Source: Pezizomycotina sp. ARF18 (Eukaryota > Ascomycota). Taken from it: a DNA stretch of 64,000 bases. The stretch covers positions 1 to 64,000 of the forward strand of contig AZLU01000215.1 in assembly GCA_002224055.1 (NCBI GenBank), given 5' to 3'. The translations under genes and the position numbers were made by a program. This document shows, piece by piece, positions 48,648-60,827 of this stretch; position 1 is the stretch's first letter; each line of letters opens with the position of its first letter. The notes beneath the pieces are model-generated. The model was not told where the DNA came from and did no database searches. It saw only the letters and a list, made by a program, of their open reading frames with translations.

Positions 48648-50069
48648 AGAGAGGCTTTATTGAATTTCGTTGCGGTGGCGTTTTTCAAAGCCAGGGTTTC
48701 TCGTTACGGAAGGATCTACGCCATCTATCTATCAGATTATTTTCCTACTCGACGCCTCTTTTACGTGCTTTGTGTAAAGTGAGCAAAAAAAAAAAAAAAA
48801 AAAAAATAAGGATACCCCCAATAATATTTTTTATGAGAACGGCGGTTTTTTCCCATTATATTATTTATTTACTTATTTAAAATTGTGAAAAACTTCTTTC
48901 TCCACAAGGAAGCTTCTTATTTTCTTCAAGATAGATAACGGGTAATAATATATACATATACCAGAGTGAGGGAGAGGTAAAGGGAGAAAGAGGGAGGAGA
49001 GAAATAGCCGTGATACTTTAGCAGCAACCAATTCGTTAACCGTTGGTTCCGCTCTGCTGGTATGTACCTCATTTCTTGTTTGTAATGATGCATGCTTTGG
49101 TTCCAAACTTTTTTAAGGATTGTTCCTGTTACTCTCCCGCCTCTGGCTAGGGAAAATCGTTTTCTATTGGGAAAGGTTTTGCGGCTCGATCGATGATCAG
49201 AGGGTCAAATTTTAAATCTATACACAATTTCATCTGGCTCGTAAGTATCCACTTATCTTCGCGTTCTCAAACTTACAATACTTTTTTATTTTATTTTATT
49301 TTTGGGCTATAAGTTGACTGATACATAATCCACTGATATTGGATCAAATTAAAATAAATAAGCTGGCCGAGGATACTTGAGGGATTCGTCCTTAGTTCAT
49401 TCTATTATTGTTGAACATCGTAGGTGGCGTATTTTTTCTTTCTTTTCCTCTCGCTCCTTCTCTATGAGTTTAGATTTATTTGCAGCACCGAACAGTGACA
49501 ACCTGGTCAAACCTACGTACGCAGCAAGTATCGTTTAGATATCCACTACTTCTGTACCTTAGCCTAAGGAAGACATCGGTGAAGGAAACCCAGCAAAGCA
49601 GAAATGAGTATGAGCGACTAATATAAGCGGGGAGGACGAAGGAAAAGGAAGAAAAGGGTGTCTCATTTGGAAGTTTATAGGTGCGATGTCATTGAAGTTT
49701 TCTCAAGTTTCCTGGTCCTAAAGGTCCCCTCCCCGGGTGCGAAGTCTTTTGCCATTCTTTGCTTCTTCATCATCTTTTTTTTTTTTTTTTTTTTGTGGCT
49801 TGATTGGAGAATGCTTTCTTAAGATCCGATATGATAGGTTTCAGTGGTCCGCATGCTGCTTGGGGTTCTTCCCTGTTTTTTGGGACTGTATGTTTCTCAT
49901 TTCGTTTTCCACCTTTCCTATTTTTCTCTGGATGTCCCTGGCCTAAGCTAAGTCGCCTTTCTCTTTTGATTCTATGTTCGTTTACTCTCCTCTTCAAAGC
50001 TATCTCCTTTTGATTTTCTCTTTCTTATTAAATATTCTTTTGTTTATTATTTCATTTATTTATTTATTA

Positions 50070-50100
<31 letters not shown>

Positions 50101-50946
50101 ATTATTATTTTATAATTCTCCAGTTTCTTGTCTCGCCTACTTTTCAATTCTCACAATTATTTCACGAATCATAGCCTGGATATCAAGATCAGTGGCGCGC
50201 ACCATCGGAGAGGCTTCCTCCATTCGTTTATAGCCACGGATTTCCAATCTTGAGGATTAGAACGTGGCCGGGAGATTCGTACACAAATTTTTTTTCTTGA
50301 TTATATATTTATTAATCGATAATTAGTACTTTGAGATATATATGTATATATCAAGATATATATCGTTCAAACAAACGCGAGCCTCCTGCTTAATTACTTA
50401 GCAGTCTCCTCCGGTAATTAATTAATCAATCGACGATATTTCCTCCTATTCGTCAGTGTCTTATATTTTTGGCGAAATTATACTCCTGTCCTTATCACTG
50501 TTTAAATTGAACACTGTATAAAGTAATCTCAGTATACAGGTATATCTAAATATTGCACGGTCCCGGTATTTAAGTTTTTGGATTTTCCTTTAATTATCAG
50601 ATACGGTACCTTTTTTTTTTTTTACTTTTTCTTTTCTCGTTTCGAGTCGTCCGAATCTCAATATACCGAATTTCTATTGGTACGTTCAGTCGCCTATACT
50701 TGTTGACTGAGGAATATTCAAAATAAAATTATAAGCCGGTAATTTGTTATCACGGTTATGATATCATTGACTTCCCTCATTTGATTTCTGATGAAAAGGT
50801 AATGATTGTATACATATATGAATATATATTGTATAAGATTGGGTCTTTGGTTAATATCTCCACGAATGTTTGGTTTATATTTGCACAATCACGAGTACCT
50901 AGCTATATATAAATGGAGAAAAAAACAGAGTAAGAAGATACGAAAT

Positions 50947-50980
<34 letters not shown>

Positions 50981-51120
50981 GAAATCATTCCATCTTAATA
51001 TTCTACCAGTATTTATAATAATAGAAATATCCTAGTTTAGAGATCGGCACAACACACCAATAATTAACTAGTTAATATTTTTATACTTTAATAATTACTT
51101 AGACACGGAATAAGTTAGTC

Positions 51121-51145
51121 TCGGACCCTCCTTTGGAGGGTCCGA
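51121..51145. repeat. Perfect 11-bp inverted repeat with 3-nt loop
   Basis: The arms are TCGGACCCTCC (51121-51131) and GGAGGGTCCGA (51135-51145), separated by TTT. This GC-rich hairpin stands alone in TA-rich DNA. It could be the terminus or centre of a small inverted-repeat element, or a transcript hairpin. Confidence 0.85.
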
Positions 51146-54001
51146 CTAGGAATAAGAATTGTATTATTATCTTGCTAGAAGCGAGTATAATTGCGCGCGC
51201 GTACTATAAGTCTGTATAACTTAATTATATATCTTGTAGCTTAATTATATTTTGTAGTGAGGCTATGTTTATAGACGGAAAATGAAAGATGAAATCATCT
51301 ATTGCCGTATCAATCCAAATATATCTCCCCCGTCTTGGGGCTCTTTCTGGAGAGATGGTAATGATTTTTTATATCTGGTGAATTGCTATAACGCGGACTT
51401 TGACACCCCTAGGATATTTTGATACCGGCAGAGACGCGCTTCCTAATCATATCGATTACTCTGCGGTATTATGATGCTCCCTTCCTACTTAGAAACAGAA
51501 CACTTCGGTTATTAGTATTATATCTTTAAAGGAGAAATATACGGAGTATATCAAATATTATTTACTACAATAATAAAATCTCTACTTAGTAAGTAATCAA
51601 AAAATAAAATTAGTCTGGGACCTTACGAAGAAAATATAAAAAAGGAGGGACGAAAAGGGAAAAAAGAAAAAAAAATTTTTTTTTAATATAAATAAAATAA
51701 ATAAAAATAATAAATAAATAAATAAAATAAATATTTAAATAAGGACACAAGAAAAAGAAAAAAAAAAAAACTTTAGCTCATCCAGCAGATCAACGACGAC
51801 ACCCCACCAAAAAAAAGTGACCTTGCTGTATTCACATCCCACTCTTCCTCTCCTAGTGTTAGACTTAAAAATCAATAATAAATAAATAAAAATCAATAAA
51901 GGAAAATATAAAATATAATAAAAAGGAAGTAGACAATACTGCCCTCTTTTGCTTACTTTTCGTTATTATTATTTTTTATAATTAAAGAAAAAGAAAAGAA
52001 AGAAAGTTTATAGTAGTAATATCTTGAAATATCCTACTCACAGAAATATCTTTCGCAGTTTTTTTTTTTTTTTGCTATATGTCATTATCATTGCTATCAT
52101 TCATTTCTTTTTTTTTTGACAAATTAGAATTTTCATCTTCCTGCATCTATCGTCTCATCTTTCTGCTTTTGCTCGGCCCTCTCGACGAGCACATATTCCG
52201 ACGCAGAAGCAGCAGGAGTCATTTGCATTCGTTTTCCCCCACTACACACTTTCTTTTAGCGGCGAGGAAGCTCGAAGGTCGAAGGGCCTTGCCCCAAAGC
52301 CAACACGAACGCTTGAGGTCCACAGAGGTAACGCTACGCTCCGAATTCCCTTCGCCTTAATTTTACCTGCGTCGCTGACATCTCCTGACCGTAACGCCCC
52401 CACCACTGCCACCACGCAGGTCGGAGGACGTAGAAGGTTACCTTTCCTGAAAAAACCGATCAACGGTAATTGCAGGGCCAAATAACCCAGGTACGATTCG
52501 TATTCCGAGATACTCCGCAGGGCACGGCTTTTTCGAAACATCGGGATGAGAGAAGCCGAAATTTCTCTTAATTTCGTGCTGCTACAACCAGCTCTTCTCT
52601 GCAAAAGTATCTCTTTTTTTTCTGGCTTTAAACATCCACATTATAATCTTCCCCACCAATAGCGAAAAAAACTGCCCAAACCATTGAATCAGCGATTTCG
52701 GAAAAGAGAAAGAAGAAAAGACGCCCTCGAACCGGCAGAACAACAAATTGTTTCCTCCTTTTGCTCCTTTCATTGCCTTTGTTTTTCTTGTCGTTTAGTT
52801 ATCTATTTGTTTTATTTGTTTATTTTCTTTCCTCGCCCTGCTCCCCTCGTTTTCTGTTCCTTGTCTTCCGTTTGTTTATCCTACTTTAATCCTTTGCGCT
52901 ATTCACTTTGATCCAGTGACGATACGGTTAAAAATTTTGAAAAAAAAAGGAAAAAAACTTTGAGAAAGAAAGAAAGGAACGAAGAGAAGAAGATGTTATA
53001 CAAAGCATTCATCTTCTCTCTGGTATAAGTGCTATACGACTTTCTATCTTCTACGGCGACGCTTTTCGTTGTGACCATGCTTAATTTTATACACATCTTA
53101 AGTCTTTTCCTTTTGAGTGGTTTAATTGCTATTGCATCACTCCTCTCGCTTAATTTCGGTCTTTAACTTTTTTTTTTTTTTTTACTTCACCTTTTGTTCC
53201 GGGGCGAAGAACCAAAAAATAAGAAATATTTTGAACCCTATATATAAAAACAAAATAAACAAAATACTCACTACAAGATAGATTGAATAAAACAAAACAA
53301 ATTATTATTAGTCTGAAACTCTTGGAAATCAAGACAAAAAAAACCAGGAATACAATTTTACAAAGAAATACTTGAATAAAATAAAATTATAAAAAAATAA
53401 AGTATATCCAATGGGGTCTGAAATTGTATGCAAAGAAAAGAAAAGTAGTAAAAAAAAAAAAAAAGGGAAATTGAAAAATGAAATAGAAAAAAGGAAAGAA
53501 ACGAAAAGAAAGAAAAAAGAGGGACAGAAAAAAAAGCAAGGCAGGCAAAAGCGAGAAGGACGGTCCGAACCAAAAGTCTCCATACTATACTATATCAATA
53601 CAGACCAATCCCTGGGTCGGGTACTTGTTGGCGCTGTTCCTCGTCTCGTCTTTTTTTTTTCTTGCACTTATTGTTTCCAAGGCCGTTTCTGCTGCTATTA
53701 TACTAGAAGTTCTCTTTTATTTCCTCATTCCCTTTTCCTCTTTATACGTAAGCAGAGTCTGACTAGCAGTCCATAGCAAGTCTGACTTTCGATCGAACGA
53801 AAAGGTTACAACGTATCTGGTTACCCCGCCCAACCTTCCATTCACTCGCTTCAAAGGCTTTGGGAAGCGACCAGGAAGGAAGAAAAAAGAGAAATGCCAA
53901 ACGTAGGTGTTTATAATGAGGCAAATCGGTATTAGGAAGATACAAATAGTATAAAACTACCATGTACTAACGTCTTTTATCGCCACTGCTCTCGCTATAG
54001 C

Positions 54002-54594
54002 CTGAGGATCGAATTTTTCTACTTTATCAAAAAGCGGCAATAACATAGATGAAGCGACGTTCGATCAAATCTAGAAATGGATGAGGATGAAGAGGAGAGG
54101 GAGTTCAGCAAGCCACTAGTGTTCGACTTCTTTGAGCAGGCGAATGTTACATTCGATGAGATAGAGCAAGGAATGTAAGTTTCTCTCATTTATCTTCAAG
54201 TATACGTGCACACCGCGGGTTAGCAAGTTGTGGGCAGATGTTGAGAAGACAGGCTGCCGCTCTATTGCATCAATTGCACCCTAGGGAGTCTGTAGGCAAT
54301 AAATTTGTTAAATACTAAAGTGTCTGTATTGAATAGTGAGACAAAGGATCTCAAACTCCTATCAGATAAGGCCATTTTCCTCAAAGGCTCATCCGCTACC
54401 CTCGGTCTTACTAGAGTAAAAGACTCGTGTGAGAAAATACAACACTACGGAGCGAGGAAGAATGACAAGGGAGATGATGACCCTAAATTCAACAATGACG
54501 ATTTTTGCGTCCGAAAGATCCGGAGGTCCCTCGGAACAATGAAAAGGACTTAGCAGAGGTCCAGCAACTCCTCGAGGAGTTCTATTCGGCATAG
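54002..54594 (+). CDS. YPD1: Histidine phosphotransfer protein Ypd1
   Basis: Ypd1 passes phosphate from hybrid histidine kinases to response regulators in the osmotic/oxidative-stress phosphorelay. The coding text SNFSTLSKSGNNIDEATFDQ (from about 54008) joins, after one missing base, to EMDEDEEEREFSKPLVFDFF and EQANVTFDEIEQG. An intron at about 54174-54333 has a GTAAGT donor. The second exon reads ETKDLKLLSDK, then FLKGSSATLGLTRVKDSCEK and IQHYGARKNDKG, the HPt helix bundle. As printed, the active-site position reads D-K-A-I-F-L-K-G-S instead of the expected x-G-H-F-L-K-G-S. A missing G and an extra T would restore Gly-His. A last frame change leads to NNEKDLAEVQQLLEEFYSA and the stop at 54594. 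An ATG was not fixed; a first exon probably lies upstream of the TACTAAC/TATAG acceptor region near 53965-54000. Confidence 0.88.
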
Positions 54595-55217
54595 ATCAAT
54601 TGACAGAACACGAACAACCTCCTCAAACCGTTGAGACTGTCTTCTAAAATTGAACAATGCAAGAAGATGAAGAACAAAGGGGGAGGGTTGCGTTGGATCT
54701 AAGATGACGATGAAGAAAAGAAGCTTGATTTCAAAAACACATTGGATTTGGCGTGTTGGAGCGGGGAAAGTATTAAGGAGCACGATCATTCCAAGACCAA
54801 AGACTTTGGTAATGATACATCGTCGAGGTTCTTTTTCGCTCTCTCCCTTTATTATTGAGAGTGTTATTGCCCCTTTCTCGTCTTTGCACAAGATAACCGG
54901 GTTGCCTTGTCTCTTTTCTTTTCATTTGCTTTTTGTATTGCTCCTACATATTTCCACGAGCACTCTCTACATTCTCATGCGTAGCTATCAAGCTTGAGTA
55001 CCCCTTCGTCACTTTGCGCTTCTTCGCCAGAGGTATTTCTAGAGTTCTTTGTAAACTTCATGGCAGCGTAGCAGATTCTATACTTCATATAATACAGTGC
55101 GTGGCAGTTACAGCTATCGAGGGGGAAAACTTTATTCCTGTGGTTTAGTCCTTTTCTACTTTTTTTTTTTTTCTACAAGGAAAAAAAATCATTCGGGCGT
55201 ATAAAAGAGGATAACAG

Positions 55218-55253
<36 letters not shown>

Positions 55254-55509
55254 AGAGAGAGAGAGAGATAAAATAAAAGAGAACAAAGAGAAAGGGACGA
55301 TAGAAAGGAAAAGGAGAGTAACCTCTTCAGTTTAAAGTGGAAGTTCTTTGTGTTAAGTATTCAACATCATGATAACAGGAGTTATTGTAACATTTATATC
55401 TTACGTATCTGCTGTAATGGAGATATCTTGACGAATTCTCATCCTTAAGTACTACTAACTGTTATACCTCCTTACTAGTATGGTTCTACGAGACTGCTTC
55501 TTTCAACAG

Positions 55510-55540
<31 letters not shown>

Positions 55541-56098
55541 TCATTTCATTTCTTCCGTTACGTACATGAACACGCATTAAAGTGGGACCTCTACGACTCC
55601 TCCGAAGATTCCGCTTAGACAAATGGAAGCCGAAGAACGCAAGTACCGGGGGAATTTCTTCCTGAACGAAGGAAGGCTTGACAATTGGTGGTAGTTAGTT
55701 GCAGCAAAAAAGGTACATCTTCGTACCCTAGAAATGGCTCCTAGGGTTATACCAGATTTAGAACAACACCTACTGCTCGCAGCAAAGTTTTTTGGATCGT
55801 AAACATTGTTGTAATCGTAGGGGCGAAAGCTTTTCAACATCATGAGTATCGTCATGTATAACATAAATAATAATAATAGTAATAAAATTTTAATTTGGTT
55901 GAGAGAATACTGTTCTTAACATGTTCGGGTCCATTGCTGTAATATCTTTCCGGCATCTTTCTATTATAAAATCTAGAGAACCGTAGCAACAATACCCTTT
56001 AATGTGAGAGAACTGGATACATCACGCTGTTCTGTTCTCTCGCAGAAGCTACAAAGTGGTTCAGTAATAAGTAGATGATATATGCGGGGAACGATAAT

Positions 56099-56129
<31 letters not shown>

Positions 56130-57825
56130 TAATAATAATAATATTTGGGTCCAGCGCTTGTTAGCAGCGGCTACCAAATTAATAATAATAATAACAATGT
56201 TTTGTCAAATTGGTGTATCCAATTATAGCCAGGCAATAATACTTTTTTCTTTCTTTCTTTCTTTCTTTTTTTTTTTTTTTTTTTCATCCTCTTGCTATAT
56301 GGAATATTGAATATCGTGTAAATATAGCTCGCCAGCTTATAAACCTCTGCTCTCTCTCGGATACGTAGGTATCAGACAAGTTATTTTACTTTTAAACCTT
56401 GGATGTCTACTGCTATATATATATATATATTAAACTGATATGTATACAATACTGACCCCTTACTCTTTGACTGAGGATTTATTCACTTAAATCAGGATTT
56501 TCTACATTATTCATTCGTTTTTGTTTTTATTTTTACGTTTAATTTTATTTTCATTTTTTCGCTATGGAATATGTACGTCCTTCTTTGATTACTTTTCACT
56601 TGATTCTCCCTCTTTTTAGCTCCGGGGCTCTAGAGCGACTCTCAACGCGAAAGGTTCCAGTACGTCACTCTGCTTTCTAGGCCAGTAAGGCACTTTATCC
56701 CAAACCCTTTGCTCGGGCATGGATACTTTTCGACGAAGCGGCTAAAGGAACAGAAGGGGAAAAAAAATTTTTTTGTATGATTTATAGGTTTTATCATTTA
56801 TTTATTATTTCCCTGTTCGCGTTATCTCTGTTTTTTTTTTTATTTTTTTTATTATTATTATTCTACGTTTACTTTCATTTCATATTCACTTTGCTTCGTT
56901 TTATTGTTTAAGATGCACTGTAGATCTGGTAGAGCGTTGCCTTAATGGGTTTCTTAAGGATATTTTCTGGTGCTAAATTATATCTAGCTGCATAGCTCCT
57001 ACTCTGGTCTCGCTCCTAACGACGCAAACAAGAAGGAATTCCCTTCATTCGGATCTGAACTCAAAAAGGCATCGAAAGAAGAAAAAATAAGGTGAAAAGG
57101 AACCCACTACTCGGGCGTCGGCAAATGAAAAAGCAGATAATATATTTTAAAACCTGGTAGCTTTCCGGGAAGGGGAACGGTCAGTTGAAAGCCTTTGAGA
57201 TGTCTATATACTGCGGATTTATCTATCAGCCAGGAAGGGATATAAAAGCAATATAGTTGCCCTTTGGTCCTTGTGTCCCTTGTTAACCTACAAAAACCTC
57301 CTTTTGTTCATTTCCCTTGCTCCTTCTCCCCTTTCCGCTCGTTTTCCTATAATACAAGATGCTCTATTATACCGATATCAGATGTATCGTCATCGGGTTT
57401 ATCTCTATCCGGCAGGCTCCGGGCATTTCTCAGCGCTATTCCCTTATATCTCTTCGGCGGCGTCGTTGTTGAGATTCCCGGCCTGACGATTTTATCATTG
57501 CGCTTGATTCTATACTGCGGTACCTTACACTTCCTTGATGTTACACAAAATTTGGATTACGACGAAATACGCCTCAAAAGTTTGTGCAAGGGTGTAAAGA
57601 AAAACGACTTTCGCGACGAAAGAAAGTGAGGTTTACTATATTTGAAACCCGGCCGCTCTGGTTCATAAATTTTCACGTCAAGCTTCGCCAGCAAGACTAT
57701 TATATACAACAACTTTCGAGTTTTCTGTAATATTTGTTTAGTGTGGTAATAATATCGTCCCCCTTCTTTCTCCTGATATTGCGATACTTTTCGATCCGAG
57801 GTTTTCTAAACAGAAAGACGCTAAT

Positions 57826-57863
<38 letters not shown>

Positions 57864-60085
57864 GGAAAAGTTTAAATTTGCAACCATACCTGTCAGGAAA
57901 ATTTAAAAAAAAAAGCCTGCTCTTTTATTTTTAGCAGATGGAAGCGATGCAGCCAACCGAGCAAGCGAGAAAAGCTGGCGTAAAACTTTCCGCTTGTGGG
58001 CAAGACGCAAAACCAGGCAGCAGGGCTACTTTGATACAGGCAGCCATCGCCCACTTCCACGTTTTTCCTTTTTCTTCTTCCCCGTGGCCCCCTTCTGCAG
58101 CCGGATTCCGAATACCGAAAAAAAGCGATCCAATGACCTTTCCTTAACTAGATTTTGGGTTTGGAGCCCGTATCCGGGAAGCAAATATATGAAACGTATG
58201 GCTGACTAACCGGTCTAACGAGCCACGGGACGAGCCACCGACGAGCCACCGAGTCCATGGAGACGGAGACAATATGTGGGCTATACCTATTCTATTTTAC
58301 AGATGGAAGGAACTTGAGGGCTTCTGTGGAAGTCCTGCAATGTGTTTCCGTGGTTCTTGGCTGGCACGCAGCAGTGTGATAGCAGTTGATAGTGTGGCAG
58401 AGTGGCGCATTGTGAGGCACGTGCTCTTTTTTCCACATTGCACAGGCAGGCATACATCTTCAGCGATAGTACCGTGCAGCTATTGGTCTTTTTGCCGGTC
58501 GCTGAGAAGGAATATGGATGTCCGGAGTAGAACCAATATTTTCATTCTGCAGGCAGAACAAGGGGGTTCAGTTGACGAAAGGAATGAGATATGTCGGTAT
58601 TGTGTTGTGCGTTCTCACGGTCAGTATTCTCGCCGACAATGCCATATTAGCGTCCACTCGATTTATTCGACATCTCGTAATTCTCAGAATATGGTTCCTT
58701 TTTCATTCGGTTTCCTTTTTTTTCTAGCGATCACTAGTCAACCTGCTTCAGCCTATCGATTCGATTTTCTCTGCAGAGGATATATGCTTATTCAACGAGT
58801 TTAGACTCTGCATTTTCGGCTTTATATCTTTAGGTCTCAATTTTAGGCTCCGCTACTTTAGGCTAACGTAGGTTTCTCATATTGCACCTTGCTTGATTCT
58901 CTCTCTCTTTTTTTTTTTTTTTTTTTTTTTTTAATATGCCAGGATTATAATTGTTCATATCAAAGAATGAAAGGGGGGGGAAGAGTAAGAGAGATGAAAG
59001 GGAGGATAAAATTGAAGATAGGTCGAGGCACATTTGCTGTTGCAAGTTGTAGAAATTCCAAAGAAATTAAAAGACCGGTAGAGAGGCCTATTTCTTTAGA
59101 TATGGCAACCACAGTAGCCGCCCTTGGAAGGCAGGCTATGGGGTAGACATCTACACAATATTGCGTTCATAATGGAGGTTTATACAATTTGTTCAATGAC
59201 TATATCAAAATGGCAGACAGGTCGGCGTCAAACACCATGTACAAATGTAACATGTCGATAAACGACTCGAAATCCGCGCAAGTTGCAGGTTGCTTCATAA
59301 CCAATCGACACAGAGATACCAATGTTCCTAAACATCTAGCTCCTCAAAAGTTTACATTGAAAAAACCGAAAAATTCTATAATTCAGCATCTAAACCATTT
59401 CACCTCTCTCCCACCAGAATACAAAGGCTGGAATTATAATATAGATATATATATATATAAGAAACGAGAAACAGTAATTGCACAAGCTGGAGAATGGAAA
59501 CACGTTTGCTTTGCTTTCGATACGGCCTAGTTAGCTTGAACTCGCACTATAAATAATAATGTTTCCTGAAGTCCTTATACTCTGGCTCACCTACCGCCAG
59601 CAGTTTCCTTTACTGGTGAGCTCAATGAGAGGGAGAGAAGGCAAACTAGACTCTTACTAGAGCCTAAAATACAATAGCTTCTCAATCTATCCTCTCTAGT
59701 CCTATAATCGCTATATTATTGAATTAATATAATAACACACCTAATTGTTTCCTTGTTTATATTATTATTTTTTGCTAATTTTTGTTTCCCTCTTCAAACA
59801 GACATTCATAGTCTCATATTTTCGCCAATTAGGGTGAAAGCAACATTCATAGGTCAATTGATATAAAAACAACGATATTGTAAATATTGAAGTTATTCCA
59901 CTTGATTCAGAATCTGAAAAAAAAATTTTTTTTTTTAACTATTTGCCGAGTTCTACTGCTGTTGGACCCTTTTCCAAACGGAAGGTCGGATAGCGGAGGA
60001 CGCCGTCGGCCGTTTTGTGGTTTATTTTACTTTTGGGAGCGAAATCTAACAGTTCTGCATTATATATATATATTGAATACCGCTG

Positions 60086-60121
<36 letters not shown>

Positions 60122-60455
60122 CAAAAAGAGCGAGAGCAAGACTCAGAGACACCTCACTATCCTCGCTCTCTATAACTTAAGCATTACATATACTTTATTC
60201 AAAAGATTATATAAATCAATCCAGGCGATCAAGTGGTATACTGGCGGTTTGCCTTCACTCAACAATTTTCCTGCACGGACATCTAGCTCCGCCAGGACCC
60301 CCGAATCAAGAAGATCTCTTACCTGCCTGCCCTACCTGCATAAAGTAGCTAGTAGCTAGATTGTTAGCTAGCTACTGAGACCTTTATATATAAGCTCAAA
60401 TCTCCCCCAGCAGATTCTCCACACGGAGGCCTGTTTTATCAAGTTGTCTTCTGCA

Positions 60456-60486
<31 letters not shown>

Positions 60487-60827
60487 GGAAGAGGAAAGGG
60501 CGTTGGCAGTCACTTACTTTAAGAAGTACTGTTATTTTAAATATAGCGAGCGTATATCTAGTAATTAAAGAGCTTTGGAGCCCTTTTTACTGCTATATTT
60601 TCTCCTTCCAAAGTATTCGCCAAAGTCCTCAAAAGTAGTTTTTTGCGGAGTATTTCGCTTTTGCCCCCGCGAATTCCTTGAAGCTTAATCATCCCCGACA
60701 TCGGGTCAGTAGTAAATAAAGTATTCGTGGACGCGGGGTTTGGAAAAGAGGGATTCTATCTTTATCTTATCCTCGCTCTCTATATTTTTTTTTTATTAAA
60801 AAAGAGCCCTCTTCAACCATCGAGATA
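54595..60827. other. Gene-poor AT-rich desert (second part)
   Basis: No supported gene. It holds an A-run of 28 plus (GA)n at 55223-55269, a T-run of 28 at 55510-55537, (TAA)n at 56098-56150, a (TTTC)n/T block at 56250-56284, a 34-A run at 57827-57860, T-run 58908-58932, A-run 60086-60117 and T-run 60458-60486. A/T switches lie at 56760-56774 and 59917-59936. Three CGAGCCAC copies sit at 58219-58249, and a 9-bp inverted repeat at 60351-60376. Open frames around 54704, 57271, 58274 and 59189 show no recognisable protein. The last 150 bp are the 5' flank of xanthine dehydrogenase. Confidence 0.5.
60351..60376. repeat. 9-bp inverted repeat with 8-nt loop
   Basis: AGTAGCTAG (60351-60359) and CTAGCTACT (60368-60376) are exact reverse complements. 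It lies about 450 bp upstream of the xanthine dehydrogenase start. A further AGTAGCT lies just before the left arm. Confidence 0.6.

Larger units (their letters stand above)
45961..54001. other. Gene-poor AT-rich desert (first part)
   Basis: Eight kilobases hold no supported gene. I see A-runs at 47435-47460 and 48541-48563, a 12-C run at 48297-48308, a (GAAA)n array at 48583-48647, T-runs at 50950-50976 and 53169-53183, (TTA)n at 50070-50105, and a perfect hairpin at 51121-51145. Purine-rich strings at 47940-47965, 51650-51780 and 53440-53550 generate long Lys- or Phe-rich open frames that are not genes. The TA-rich block 50200-51600 could be old, mutated repeat DNA, but no element ends are visible. 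Confidence 0.5.

Noticed and set aside
48518-48663. Lys/Glu/Arg-rich open reading frame
   Set aside because: It is the translation of a poly(A) run and (GAAA)n microsatellite, with no coding signal outside the repeat.
56920-56965. tRNA-like string (GATCTGGTAGAGCGTTGCC)
   Set aside because: It resembles a D-arm, but no matching anticodon stem, T-arm (GGTTCRA) or acceptor pairing follows.
59189-59530. 113-residue plus-strand frame
   Set aside because: It has fairly mixed composition but no domain, no intron signals and a tail that runs into a (TA)n repeat; left unannotated.
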